Of a stretch of 34,116 nucleotides of DNA, positions 9,069 to 19,668 are shown in pieces. Origin of the DNA: Bacteroidota bacterium (GTDB lineage: Bacteria; Bacteroidota; Bacteroidia; B-17B0; Aurantibacillaceae). A model generated the notes under the pieces. The model was not told the DNA's origin and made no database searches. It saw nothing but the letters and a program-made list of their open reading frames with translations. Each line of letters begins with the position of its first letter. Within the stretch, counting starts at the first letter, position 1. The DNA is taken from NCBI GenBank assembly GCA_947487905.1, contig CANLAV010000010.1, positions 1 to 34,116 on the forward strand, read 5' to 3'. The translations under genes and the position numbers were made by a program.

Positions 9069-9102
9069 AAAAACTCCCTCTTGTAATTAAGAGGGAGTTT
9101 TT
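9069..9102 (-). terminator. Rho-independent terminator after the T9SS surface gene
   Basis: Perfect inverted repeat with 14-bp arms (9069-9082 and 9089-9102, core CTCCCTCTT/AAGAGGGAG) and a 6-nt loop, with T/A runs on both sides. It lies just downstream of the stop at 9123 and upstream of the uvrB promoter, so it isolates the two minus-strand units. It could function in either orientation. Confidence 0.85.
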
Positions 9103-9122
9103 GTTAAGTTAAAATCAAAGAA

Positions 9123-11168
<2,046 letters not shown>

Positions 11169-11224
11169 GTCTTTTTGTATTTTAGTTTAATTTAATAATC
11201 TAATATAGTAGATTTTTTGTATTC

Positions 11225-11254
11225 CAAAATAATATTGTAATTAAATTCGACAAA
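11225..11254 (-). promoter_or_regulatory. Promoter of the T9SS surface gene
   Basis: On the minus strand a TTTG (11251-11254) is followed after 18 nt by TTATTTTG (11225-11232), one mismatch from TAnnTTTG. Transcription would begin near 11220, giving a leader of about 50 nt before the ATG at 11168. Confidence 0.45.
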
Positions 11255-11330
11255 GTGCTTCTATTTTTCCACCAATGAGTTTTTTTTGTTACAAAACCAC
11301 TTTCAAAATAGCTTTGTTTTCATTAAAAAG

Positions 11331-11360
11331 AAAAACCCTCAATTGCAATTGGGGGTTTTT
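11331..11360 (-). terminator. Terminator of ftsK
   Basis: A 30-bp near-perfect palindrome (AAAAACCCTCAATTG facing CAATTGGGGGTTTTT) with one G-T pair and almost no loop. On the minus strand it ends in a T-rich tail (TTTTTCTTTTT). It lies about 80 bp after the ftsK stop codon and upstream of the next minus-strand promoter. Confidence 0.8.
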
Positions 11361-11438
11361 AAATAAAAATTTAAACTAAGATTTATTGTTTTATTATTTT
11401 TATTGCTTGCTGTTTAGCTCCTTGTATTCCATGTTATT

Positions 11439-14117
11439 CTATCCTTTAATATTTCTCATAATTTCGTCTAGTTGCGCCATATCCTTACAACGTACTTCAC
11501 GTGCTTTTGAACCTTCAAATTGTCCAATAATACCTGCTGCTTCTAACTGATCTACAATTCTACCAGCACGGTTATATCCCAATTTTAATTTACGTTGTAA
11601 AAATGAAGCTGAACCTTGTTGAAACTGAACAACTAATTTTGCAGCATCATCAAACATTTTATCACGTTCACTTAAATCAATTTGTTCTTTTCCTCCTTCG
11701 CCATCTTCACCAACATATTCTGGTAATAAAAAAGCAGAAGGATAAGCTCTTTGCGAACCAATGAATTCAGTAATTTTTTCTGCTTCAGGTGTATCAACAA
11801 ATGCACATTGAATACGAATTAAATCATTTCCTGTACTCAACAACATATCACCTCGACCGATTAATTGTTCAGCACCACCAGCATCTAAAATGGTTCGCGA
11901 ATCAATTTTGCTCGTAACTCTAAATGCAATACGCGCAGGGAAATTGGCTTTAATAGTTCCTGTAATAATATTAACTGACGGACGTTGCGTAGCAATAATT
12001 AAATGTATACCAATAGCTCTGGCCAATTGAGCCAAACGTGCAATTGGTGTTTCAACTTCTTTACCAGCAGTCATGATTAAATCAGCAAACTCATCCACAA
12101 CTAAAACAATGTATGGTAAATATTTATGACCTTCGTTTGGATTTAACTTACGATTAATGAATTTAACGTTGTACTCTTTAATATTACGAACTTGGGCATC
12201 TTGTAATAATGCATAACGGTTATCCATTTCAATACACAACGAATTTAAGGTATGAATAACCTTTGTGTTATCTGTAATAATCGCTTCTTCGGAGTTTGGA
12301 AGTTTTGCTAAAAAATGACGTTCAATTTTATTAAACAAGGTTAACTCTACTTTTTTAGGATCAACCAACACAAATTTAATTTGAGCAGGATGTTTTTTGT
12401 ATAGCAACGAAACTAAAATGGCATTTAAACCAACCGACTTTCCTTGCCCTGTGGCTCCAGCCATTAATAAGTGTGGCATTTTTGCTAAGTCAGCAATAAA
12501 AATTTCGTTATTAATGGTTTTACCTAATGCAATTGGTAAATCGTGTGTTGTGTTTTGAAATTTTTCGGAAGCAATGATGTTTCTCATCGGTACCATTTCA
12601 GGTGTTTGATTAGGAACTTCAATACCTATTGTTCCTCTACCTGGAATTGGAGCGATGATACGAATACCTAAGGCTGCTAAACTTAACGCAATATCATCTT
12701 CTAAGTTTTTAATTTTAGAAATACGCACACCAGGCGCTGGTACAATTTCATACAATGTAACGGTTGGGCCAACAGTTGCCGAAATACGTTCAATTTCTAT
12801 TCCGTAATTTTTAAGTGTTTTTACAATTCTATCTTTATTGGCAACAAGCTCTTCATTATTTACTTTTCCATTACCAGTTCCATAATCAATAAGCAATTCA
12901 GGACTTGGAAATTGATAATGACCTAAATCAAGTGTTGGATCGTATTGACCAAACTCTTCAACTAACATGGCTGCTTTAATTTCATCGTCTAATGTGATTT
13001 GATTGATTTGAGGTTCTTCCTTCGCAAACTCAGGCTCTGCAACTAATTCATCAGCACTCGGATTTACAATTTCAAATTCTAAGTCTTTTTTCACTACGTG
13101 TTGGGGTTCAATGGGCAGAATATCAAAATCAACACTTTCCGATTCTTCACTAACGGTTTCTTGCGTTTCAGTTTCTAAAACTGATTCAGAACTTTTAGTA
13201 ATGACTTCATAAATAAAAGGCTCATCTTCTTCATCGTTAGTTAACACTTTTTCTTTCGTCGTATCGTAAACTGTGGTTGCGTGAGGGTTGATTGTATTAT
13301 GATAGGTTTCATTTAATTCATCTTCAATCTTGTCTTCGTTATCTAATGAAGGAATTACATCTTTTTTAATTTTAAAGGACATGTTAATACTTAAAACTAA
13401 AAATGCCAACATTGCAAATACAATCACTGCAATTGTTCCGAAAGCACCAACATAATTAGTTATTTCTTGGCTCCAGATATAACCATATCCTCCACCCAAA
13501 TAAAATAATTTATCATGAAATACAAAGGACAAAGTAACGCTCAACCATACCATGATAAATAACCATTTGGCATTAAATAATGATGGTTTTGAAAATTGTT
13601 TTCCAATTAATTTTTGAACGCCATATATTACCAATACAGGCACTAAAATAAATGAAGAAACTCCAAACCATTTGTACATAAATAAATGAGAAGCGAGCGC
13701 TCCAAATTTACCTAACCAATTATAAACCTTAACATCAGGAGCGAAAAAATTTGCCAAATCCGCTACTTTATCTTGGTCCAAATGATTATTACCTTGATGC
13801 CAAATAATAATATATGAAACACAAGAAATTAAAATAAAAACACCACTCGCGATAAGTAATAATCCGATAAGTTTTTGGGTACGTTCGTTTTGGTATATTT
13901 CAACACCCTTTTGCCAACGTTCTCTGTATGTTAAACTAGGTTCGGTATTTTCTTTTTTTGATTCTACTTTCTTTTGCGAATCAGCTTTAGAAACTTTTGA
14001 TTTATTTTTTGTGCTTGAAGTAATTGTTTCTTCAATATCATTTTTACCAACCACATTTGAATCCATCACAGTTTCATCAACGGGTTTTTCTCTGAATTTA
14101 TTTTTTGCTATTGCCAT
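11439..14117 (-). CDS. ftsK: DNA translocase FtsK/SpoIIIE
   Basis: FtsK anchors at the division septum and pumps chromosome ends into daughter cells, helping XerCD dimer resolution. The 892-residue protein has an acidic/basic charged N-tail, four to five membrane segments (about 83-260), a long acidic linker (about 265-400), and the motor: alpha domain (QFPSPELLIDYG, about 405), Walker A GATGQGKSVGLN near 552, Walker B VLVVDEFADLIM near 669, and the DNA-reading gamma winged helix (FLQRKLKLGYNRAGRIVDQLE) from about 840. Length and layout match other Bacteroidota FtsK. A strong hairpin terminator lies about 80 bp downstream. A weak -7-like TACATTTA lies at 14130-14137, 12 nt upstream of the start. 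The flavo-1-like RNA element lies between ftsK and mtaB. Confidence 0.97.
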   Translation of the reverse strand: MAIAKNKFREKPVDETVMDSNVVGKNDIEETITSSTKNKSKVSKADSQKKVESKKENTEPSLTYRERWQKGVEIYQNERTQKLIGLLLIASGVFILISCVSYIIIWHQGNNHLDQDKVADLANFFAPDVKVYNWLGKFGALASHLFMYKWFGVSSFILVPVLVIYGVQKLIGKQFSKPSLFNAKWLFIMVWLSVTLSFVFHDKLFYLGGGYGYIWSQEITNYVGAFGTIAVIVFAMLAFLVLSINMSFKIKKDVIPSLDNEDKIEDELNETYHNTINPHATTVYDTTKEKVLTNDEEDEPFIYEVITKSSESVLETETQETVSEESESVDFDILPIEPQHVVKKDLEFEIVNPSADELVAEPEFAKEEPQINQITLDDEIKAAMLVEEFGQYDPTLDLGHYQFPSPELLIDYGTGNGKVNNEELVANKDRIVKTLKNYGIEIERISATVGPTVTLYEIVPAPGVRISKIKNLEDDIALSLAALGIRIIAPIPGRGTIGIEVPNQTPEMVPMRNIIASEKFQNTTHDLPIALGKTINNEIFIADLAKMPHLLMAGATGQGKSVGLNAILVSLLYKKHPAQIKFVLVDPKKVELTLFNKIERHFLAKLPNSEEAIITDNTKVIHTLNSLCIEMDNRYALLQDAQVRNIKEYNVKFINRKLNPNEGHKYLPYIVLVVDEFADLIMTAGKEVETPIARLAQLARAIGIHLIIATQRPSVNIITGTIKANFPARIAFRVTSKIDSRTILDAGGAEQLIGRGDMLLSTGNDLIRIQCAFVDTPEAEKITEFIGSQRAYPSAFLLPEYVGEDGEGGKEQIDLSERDKMFDDAAKLVVQFQQGSASFLQRKLKLGYNRAGRIVDQLEAAGIIGQFEGSKAREVRCKDMAQLDEIMRNIKG

Positions 14118-14304
14118 GCTTATATCTAATAAATGTAAAGCAAAGGCTCAACTGAAAATAGGTTAATTAGAAATGTTTTAAACTTTGAAATGTTTAAAAT
14201 AGACTATAGATAACCCTGATATTTTATGATTCAAAAGGATTTTTGATTGTCAGAAAAATAACAAAAGGATTTCTATTTCAATTAAAACTAAAATAAAACT
14301 GAAA

Positions 14305-14385
14305 TGCCCTAGCCCCGATTGAAGCGGCATCCTTTTTGCCTTTATTTCAAAGGTAAAAAGATATAGCGGAAAGCGGGAAAAAGCT
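14305..14385. ncRNA. Putative flavo-1-like structured RNA
   Basis: This 80-nt stretch stands out from the AT-rich spacer by its G+C content. It contains GCCCTAGCCCCGATTGAAGC, GGCATCCTTTTTGCC, and the closing segment AAAAAGATATAGCGGAAAGC followed by GGGA. Inner arms CTTTTT/AAAAAG and CCTTT/AAAGG form a hairpin, and CCCCG can pair with CGGGA-side bases. I recall nearly the same string as a highly conserved intergenic element in Flavobacteriia, which I believe is the flavo-1 family of Rfam. I could not run a covariance search, and I am not certain of the strand; the call rests on memory of the consensus. It sits between the mtaB stop and the ftsK start. Function unknown. Confidence 0.6.
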
Positions 14386-14393
14386 TCAAAAAA

Positions 14394-15743
14394 CTAAATA
14401 ACAGGAATAGATTCAATGACTTCAATACCCACAAAACCATCTTCGGTTAAAGCATTTGGAGTAACGATTATTAATTTATTAACTAAGGCTTCATTAAAAG
14501 GGTGTGCTATTTTCAAATAGTTTTCGGTAAAGCCATACATCGTTCCATTTTTATTTTCATGTTCAAATAAAACTGTAAAAGGTTTATTCAAATTTTGCTC
14601 ATAAAAATGTCTCAACTTTTTTGCAGATAAAATTCGTAACATTTTATTTCTGCGTTTCCGTTCACTCATGTCAACAGCACCAGCTAAATGAATTGCTTCT
14701 GTGTTATCTCTTTCGCTATAAGTAAACACATGTAAATATGAAATATCTAATTCATTTAAAAAGCGATACGTTTCATTAAAATGCTCTAATGTTTCACCTG
14801 GAAAGCCAACAATAACGTCAACACCAATGCAACAGTGCGGCATCAATGCTTTTATTTTTGATACGCGTTCTTGATACAACTCTGTTTTATATCGGCGTTT
14901 CATTAATGCTAAAATATCATTGCTTCCACTTTGTAAAGGAACATGAAAATGTGAGGCAAAGTGCTTGGATTGTGCCACAAATTCTATTACCTCGTCTTTT
15001 AATAAATTTGGTTCAATGCTCGAAATCCGAATGCGCTCAATACCTTCAACGTTATCGAGTGCTTGTACTAAATCTAAAAAATTATATTCTTTTCGTTTTT
15101 TAGTTTCTAAATCGATTTCAATTCCATAGCCAAAATCACCTAAATTTACTCCCGTTAAAACAATTTCTTTCACACCAGAATCTGCAATTTTTTTGGCGTT
15201 AGCCACAGCATTTTCTAATGTGTCACTTCTACTCTTTCCTCGAGCTAATGGTATGGTACAAAATGTGCATCTGTAATCACAACCATCTTGAACTTTTAAA
15301 AACGAACGTGTTCTATCACCTGCCGAAAATGAACCTTCAAAGGTATGAACATCAGAAATTTCGCAATTATGAATGTGCGTGTGCGTATGTTTTCCAGTAT
15401 GAGAAATGTAATTTAATAATTTAAATTTTTCGGAAGCTCCTAGTACAACATCAACGCCTTCAATATTCGAAATTTCATCTGGTTTTAATTGGGCATAACA
15501 TCCAACAACAGCAATAAAGGTTTCTGGATTTTTTGAAAGTGCTTGTTTGACAATTTGCTTACATTCTTTATCCGCATTTTCAGTCACAGAGCACGTGTTT
15601 ATCACACACACGTCTGCACCTTGTTCCATAGCGACTTTAACAAACCCTTTTTCTTGCATTAACCGAGCTATGGTTGATGTTTCCGAAAAATTAAGTTTAC
15701 AACCTAATGTATGAAATGATACGGTTTTTCCTTGAAATGGCAT
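14394..15743 (-). CDS. mtaB: tRNA threonylcarbamoyladenosine (t6A37) methylthiotransferase MtaB
   Basis: MtaB is a radical-SAM enzyme that converts t6A at position 37 of ANN-decoding tRNAs to ms2t6A. The 449-residue protein shows the N-terminal methylthiotransferase domain with the three auxiliary cluster cysteines C15 (TLGCKLN), C51 (NTCSVT) and C82 (GCYAQ), then the radical-SAM triad C155/C159/C162 (CDYRCTFC), and a C-terminal TRAM-like region. GCKLN and the order of motifs favour MtaB over MiaB. A histidine-rich stretch (HTGKHTHTHIH, about 115-125) lies in the linker. The ATG at 15743 is 4 nt after a TATCTTTG box, predicting a leaderless mRNA. Confidence 0.95.
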   Translation of the reverse strand: MPFQGKTVSFHTLGCKLNFSETSTIARLMQEKGFVKVAMEQGADVCVINTCSVTENADKECKQIVKQALSKNPETFIAVVGCYAQLKPDEISNIEGVDVVLGASEKFKLLNYISHTGKHTHTHIHNCEISDVHTFEGSFSAGDRTRSFLKVQDGCDYRCTFCTIPLARGKSRSDTLENAVANAKKIADSGVKEIVLTGVNLGDFGYGIEIDLETKKRKEYNFLDLVQALDNVEGIERIRISSIEPNLLKDEVIEFVAQSKHFASHFHVPLQSGSNDILALMKRRYKTELYQERVSKIKALMPHCCIGVDVIVGFPGETLEHFNETYRFLNELDISYLHVFTYSERDNTEAIHLAGAVDMSERKRRNKMLRILSAKKLRHFYEQNLNKPFTVLFEHENKNGTMYGFTENYLKIAHPFNEALVNKLIIVTPNALTEDGFVGIEVIESIPVI

Positions 15744-15747
15744 GGCG

Positions 15748-15755
15748 CAAAGATA
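15748..15755 (-). promoter_or_regulatory. -7 promoter box of mtaB
   Basis: Minus-strand TATCTTTG, an exact TAnnTTTG match, followed by CGCC and the ATG. The expected start site coincides with the start codon. The same box and 4-nt gap occur at uvrB and plsC. No well-spaced TTTG -33 element is visible. Confidence 0.6.
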
Positions 15756-15812
15756 AGATATTTTAAGGGTAAAAAAAACTTAACAAATGTCAGGTTTCAA
15801 GCTAATTAGTTT

Positions 15813-16103
15813 CTACTTACCAATTAGTTTATTTCTTTGAACTAAATATAATATTGATGAAAAATAAGGTACGCAAAACATTGATGACACCCAAAAAGAT
15901 TTATTATAGATATTGTGTTTAAGCATATCTGTAAATATTATTACCCAGGTCAATAAGAATAGCATTAACCCAGCGATCAAAAGTACTTGAGAAAGTTCCC
16001 AATGCATTAGCTTGGTAAATAAAGCAACAAATATCAATAGGCCGTTTCCGATTACTAAAACCCAAATTGTTTTAATGCTAATTTTAAAATCTTGATTTTC
16101 CAT
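15813..16103 (-). CDS. Small membrane protein with a GldL-like KLMHW motif
   Basis: A 96-residue protein with three predicted membrane segments (about 11-30, 38-59 and 70-88). The segment ALFTKLMHWELSQVLLIAGL resembles the LFKIMHWPGA motif in the membrane part of GldL, the T9SS motor protein, and related small Bacteroidota membrane proteins. It lacks the long cytoplasmic coiled region of GldL, so it is not GldL itself. Its start is 6 nt after the stop codon of the upstream YfhO gene, so both are likely on one transcript. Function unknown. The AUG is accepted because the frame is open only from there and the spacing to the upstream gene is tight. Confidence 0.75.
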   Translation of the reverse strand: MENQDFKISIKTIWVLVIGNGLLIFVALFTKLMHWELSQVLLIAGLMLFLLTWVIIFTDMLKHNIYNKSFWVSSMFCVPYFSSILYLVQRNKLIGK

Positions 16104-16109
16104 ATTACA

Positions 16110-18671
16110 CTAAAAAACTAATTCCTTTTTTTTGAATGCAAAAAAGAAACCACCAAACACGCCTGCTAAAACTAATAAGGAACCAATTAAAGCAATGCTG
16201 TTTCCAGTTTTATAAACCGTTGGTTCAAACTTAAATTCTACTTTATGCTTTCCTGCTGGTATTTCCATGCCACGCAGTACATAATCCACACAAGTGTGAG
16301 GTGTTAATTTGCCATCAATGTAGGCATTCCAACCTTTTGGATAATAAATTTCAGAGAAAACAGCAAAACCTTTTTCTTTTGTATCAGCTTCGTAAACTAA
16401 ATCATTTGGCTTGTACGACTGTAAGGTAATCTTACCCGTATTGTTATAACTAGCAGCAACCGTTGCTAACTCTTTATTTTTTTGCTGAAGAATAATATCA
16501 CGTTTTGTGTTAATACTATGTAAACCAACAATTTCGGAATCAGGACTTGACACTACTTTTACATTTTTGATAAACCACGCATTGCCGTTGGTTGTTTTAT
16601 TTTCAATTGGAATGATAGCATCCTTGGTTGGGAGTAAAATATATTTGGTGTTCAACATATTCAATACACCTAATTTAGCCGTTAAAATTTGCATCAAGGA
16701 ATCACTTTGAGCCGAGGTATTAATATCTTGATAAAAGGTTTTTATTTCACCGTCAATATGATGATCGATAATTTCTTGATACTTTCTCAATTTAGCACCA
16801 TGATATCCTCCAATGGATTTATGGTAATAAGAAGTTGTAGCATCGTTAAATGGAGATACTGATAAATTTAAAACTCTAAAGTCTAACTCTTTATCTGCCA
16901 ACAACACTTCATCGGCTGGTGTTTTTTGTGGAGGCGCATTGTACATGGACTTTGAAACGAAATTTTCTTTATTCAAATATCGAAATGCAACGGGCCATAA
17001 ATCAGCAACCATAAATATTGCCAATGATATGTATAATAATTCTTTACTTAATTTCTTCAATAAAAATAAAAATAAAAACAACGCAGCTAGTGCTATAAAT
17101 ATAGCAGAACGACGCGCATCACTTTTGAAAATGGCTTCACGTGCTTTAGATAAATTAGTTAAAAAATCAGGCATAAAGGCTGAAATCTGTGCGGCGTCAG
17201 CGCCACTTTGTCCAAATTGATTGGCGATTTGTGTTTCTTCGCCTTCAGGAATAAATGAATTGGTAAGGCTTGGCATAAAAGCGCTAATCAAACAAAAACC
17301 ACCAATAACCGCTACTGAAATAATTACTATTTTTTTAATATCAATGAGTTTAGATGAGAATGGTAATTTGACCTGCTCTCCTTTTTCAACAAGCTTAATA
17401 AATTGATTAATTGCTAATACAGCTAATAATGGTATCGTTAATTCGGCAATAATTAAAATCATGGATACCGCTCGAAATTTATTATAACCTGGAACAAAAT
17501 CCATAAATACAGATGTTAAGCCCATGAAATTTTTTCCCCATGATAAGGCAATTGATAAAAGTGTTGCTAATAACAAAGCCCATTTAATTGGATGATCAAT
17601 GATAAACAAACCTAAAAAAGCTAATAACATGACAATAGCTCCAATATAAACTGGTCCGCTTGTAAATGGCTGCGTGCCAAAATAGGCGCTACTACTAGCC
17701 ACTTGTTCTCGCATTTGACTGTCAACAGCTTTTAACGCATCTTTATCGGCGTTTCCAATAGCGGCCGAAGGACCTCCTTTAAAATCAGGGATTAATAAAG
17801 TTCCTGTTTCGCCAACACCATAACTCCATTGGGTGGCGTAATCTTTGTCTAAGCCTGAAGTAGATATAGAACCTTTACTTTTTCCGCTTGCATCAATCGT
17901 TAATTCTGATTTACCACGAATGGTGTAATTTCCATATTCGTATGTAGCCAATAGATTACCGGCATTTGGCAAAATACTGACTAGCGTTGATCCTATAAAA
18001 AGAGCCGTAGCCATAAAAAATGGTTTTAAGTTCTTTTGTTTGAATGCATAAATACCATAACTCAAAATAACTAATCCAAACAACATAAATCCATAATACG
18101 AAATTTGAACGTGATTGGCATTTAACTCTAACGCCATGAATAATAAAGTGACAGCAAATCCGAGCCAATGTTTACCCCGCATTAATAAAATAATCCCTCC
18201 TAATGTTGGGGCTAAATAACCAATGGCGTTTGCTTTTGAATTATGACCTGCTTCTAATATGATGTAAAAATAAGATGAGAAACCATAAGCTAAAGCACCA
18301 ACAATGGCGAGCCAAGGGTTAATCTGTAAACATAATAATAAGATGAAAAAACCAAAGAAATATAAAAACACATATCCACTTGGATGTGGCATATAAATAT
18401 GAAAAACTCTATCAATATTATTTAACCAATTACCTGGATATTGTGTTGAAATTTGATATGCTGGCATTCCACCAAACATAGAATTTGTCCACAAAGGCTC
18501 CGTATGTTCAGTATTTCTGTACTCTGTAGCTTCTTGAGCCATTCCTTTAAATCGAACAATATCACCTTGCATTAATGTTTTACCTGAAAACATTGGGCTA
18601 AATTGTATTACATTAATAATGGCGAATAATACAATTGCAACTGCATACGGTAGGTATTTTTTTAAATTCAT
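16110..18671 (-). CDS. YfhO family membrane protein (GT-C-like)
   Basis: An 853-residue membrane protein with about a dozen hydrophobic segments over residues 9-590, a soluble C-terminal region (about 600-820) and a final membrane helix before a basic KKKE tail. The N-terminus has the YfhO layout, with the periplasmic MQGDIVRFKGM (D37) and WTNSMFGGMPAYQ (61-73). YfhO proteins are GT-C-fold glycosyltransferases; in Firmicutes a member decorates lipoteichoic acid, whereas in Bacteroidota the acceptor is unknown. The adjacent GT2 glycosyltransferase on the same strand suggests a role in surface glycan or glycolipid modification, which is inference. Start at 18671 fits the first membrane helix. 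Confidence 0.9.
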   Translation of the reverse strand: MNLKKYLPYAVAIVLFAIINVIQFSPMFSGKTLMQGDIVRFKGMAQEATEYRNTEHTEPLWTNSMFGGMPAYQISTQYPGNWLNNIDRVFHIYMPHPSGYVFLYFFGFFILLLCLQINPWLAIVGALAYGFSSYFYIILEAGHNSKANAIGYLAPTLGGIILLMRGKHWLGFAVTLLFMALELNANHVQISYYGFMLFGLVILSYGIYAFKQKNLKPFFMATALFIGSTLVSILPNAGNLLATYEYGNYTIRGKSELTIDASGKSKGSISTSGLDKDYATQWSYGVGETGTLLIPDFKGGPSAAIGNADKDALKAVDSQMREQVASSSAYFGTQPFTSGPVYIGAIVMLLAFLGLFIIDHPIKWALLLATLLSIALSWGKNFMGLTSVFMDFVPGYNKFRAVSMILIIAELTIPLLAVLAINQFIKLVEKGEQVKLPFSSKLIDIKKIVIISVAVIGGFCLISAFMPSLTNSFIPEGEETQIANQFGQSGADAAQISAFMPDFLTNLSKAREAIFKSDARRSAIFIALAALFLFLFLLKKLSKELLYISLAIFMVADLWPVAFRYLNKENFVSKSMYNAPPQKTPADEVLLADKELDFRVLNLSVSPFNDATTSYYHKSIGGYHGAKLRKYQEIIDHHIDGEIKTFYQDINTSAQSDSLMQILTAKLGVLNMLNTKYILLPTKDAIIPIENKTTNGNAWFIKNVKVVSSPDSEIVGLHSINTKRDIILQQKNKELATVAASYNNTGKITLQSYKPNDLVYEADTKEKGFAVFSEIYYPKGWNAYIDGKLTPHTCVDYVLRGMEIPAGKHKVEFKFEPTVYKTGNSIALIGSLLVLAGVFGGFFFAFKKKELVF

Positions 18672-18730
18672 TGGACGTTTGGTTTTAAAATAAATGTAAT
18701 ACTATTTTTTAAAATTAGATTAAGCTCATG

Positions 18731-18738
18731 CAAAAATA
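18731..18738 (-). promoter_or_regulatory. -7 box upstream of the YfhO gene
   Basis: Minus-strand TATTTTTG matches TAnnTTTG exactly and would give a leader of about 55 nt for the YfhO gene and the small gene behind it. A -33 TTTG is not evident at the usual distance. Confidence 0.35.
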
Positions 18739-18761
18739 ATAACGAATAAGAGAATGAATAT

Positions 18762-19583
18762 TTAAGTAGAAAGATTATCGGCTAAATACACCTTGAGTTT
18801 ATCCTCACCCCATTTATGTTCAAGACTTATTAAATTTTTGGCATCCACAAAAGGCGTTGGTTTGTTATGAACCGTAATACGAATGAAATGATGGATAAAT
18901 GTTCCAAGTGCAATATGGCAGGGCTTTATATCACCTACTTCTAAACTTCTTTTTTTAGTACGAACGTATAAATCAAAATCAGCAGCTTGTATTTGCTCGT
19001 CCCATAAACCAATTTTAGCAATAGCACTTCTTTTTATAAAAACTGTATTACCAACAAATCCTTCAACAATTTGATATTTAAATTCGTTAAATCTTTTATT
19101 GCAAAATGAATTCCAATTACCATACATCAATTTGTGCATCAAAACATATTTCTGAGGATTGTTTGGAAAGAGATTCACTAAAAATTTAATCACGCCCCAT
19201 TTCTTTCTGATGCGTTTTGTTTTTACTAAACTTTCTATTCTTTCAATGCCGCAAGAGGTAACCACTTCAAGATGATTTAATTCAGCCGTCTTAAGCAAAT
19301 TTTCATCCCAATTTGGAGATACAATGATGTCATTATTTAAAAAGAACAAATCATCTGTTGTGGCTTTTTCAATACCCCTATTTTGAGAAACAGGATAAGA
19401 GAAATTTTCTTTATTTTTAATAACAATAGCACCATTTTGTTCAAAGAATTCTGCGCTTCCGTCAGTGGAAGCGTTATCGATAATGATTAATTCGAAAGGA
19501 TTTTTGGTGTTTTTTTTCAAGAATGATAAAAAGACTTTGTTTATCTCAATACCGTTATGAATTGCTGTTATTATGCTAATCAT
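18762..19583 (-). CDS. Glycosyltransferase family 2
   Basis: A 273-residue cytoplasmic glycosyltransferase with the GT-A fold of family 2, which transfers a sugar from a nucleotide donor to a glycan or lipid. The N-terminal nucleotide-binding motif is IIIDNASTDGS (D36), the DXD-equivalent is LNNDI at 82-86, and the acceptor-side AADFDLYVR lies near 199. No membrane segment is seen. It is divergent from the MsbA-like ABC exporter and upstream of the YfhO gene on the same strand; all three could serve envelope glycan synthesis, but donor and acceptor cannot be read from the sequence. Confidence 0.92.
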   Translation of the reverse strand: MISIITAIHNGIEINKVFLSFLKKNTKNPFELIIIDNASTDGSAEFFEQNGAIVIKNKENFSYPVSQNRGIEKATTDDLFFLNNDIIVSPNWDENLLKTAELNHLEVVTSCGIERIESLVKTKRIRKKWGVIKFLVNLFPNNPQKYVLMHKLMYGNWNSFCNKRFNEFKYQIVEGFVGNTVFIKRSAIAKIGLWDEQIQAADFDLYVRTKKRSLEVGDIKPCHIALGTFIHHFIRITVHNKPTPFVDAKNLISLEHKWGEDKLKVYLADNLST

Positions 19584-19605
19584 TAAATTATAAATGCTAA
19601 ATTTA

Positions 19606-19636
19606 CAAAAATAAATTAATTTATCAGCTATTTAAA
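19606..19636 (-). promoter_or_regulatory. Promoter of the GT2 gene
   Basis: Minus-strand TATTTTTG at 19606-19613 matches the -7 consensus, and TTTA at 19633-19636, a one-base variant of the TTTG -33 box, is 19 nt upstream. The leader would be about 18 nt. Confidence 0.42.
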
Positions 19637-19668
19637 CTTTATTTGTAAAATTAGCAACATTTGTTACT

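Noticed and set aside
14846-15424. Plus-strand frames within mtaB
   Set aside because: They are shadows of mtaB, whose frame carries all six iron-sulfur cysteines.
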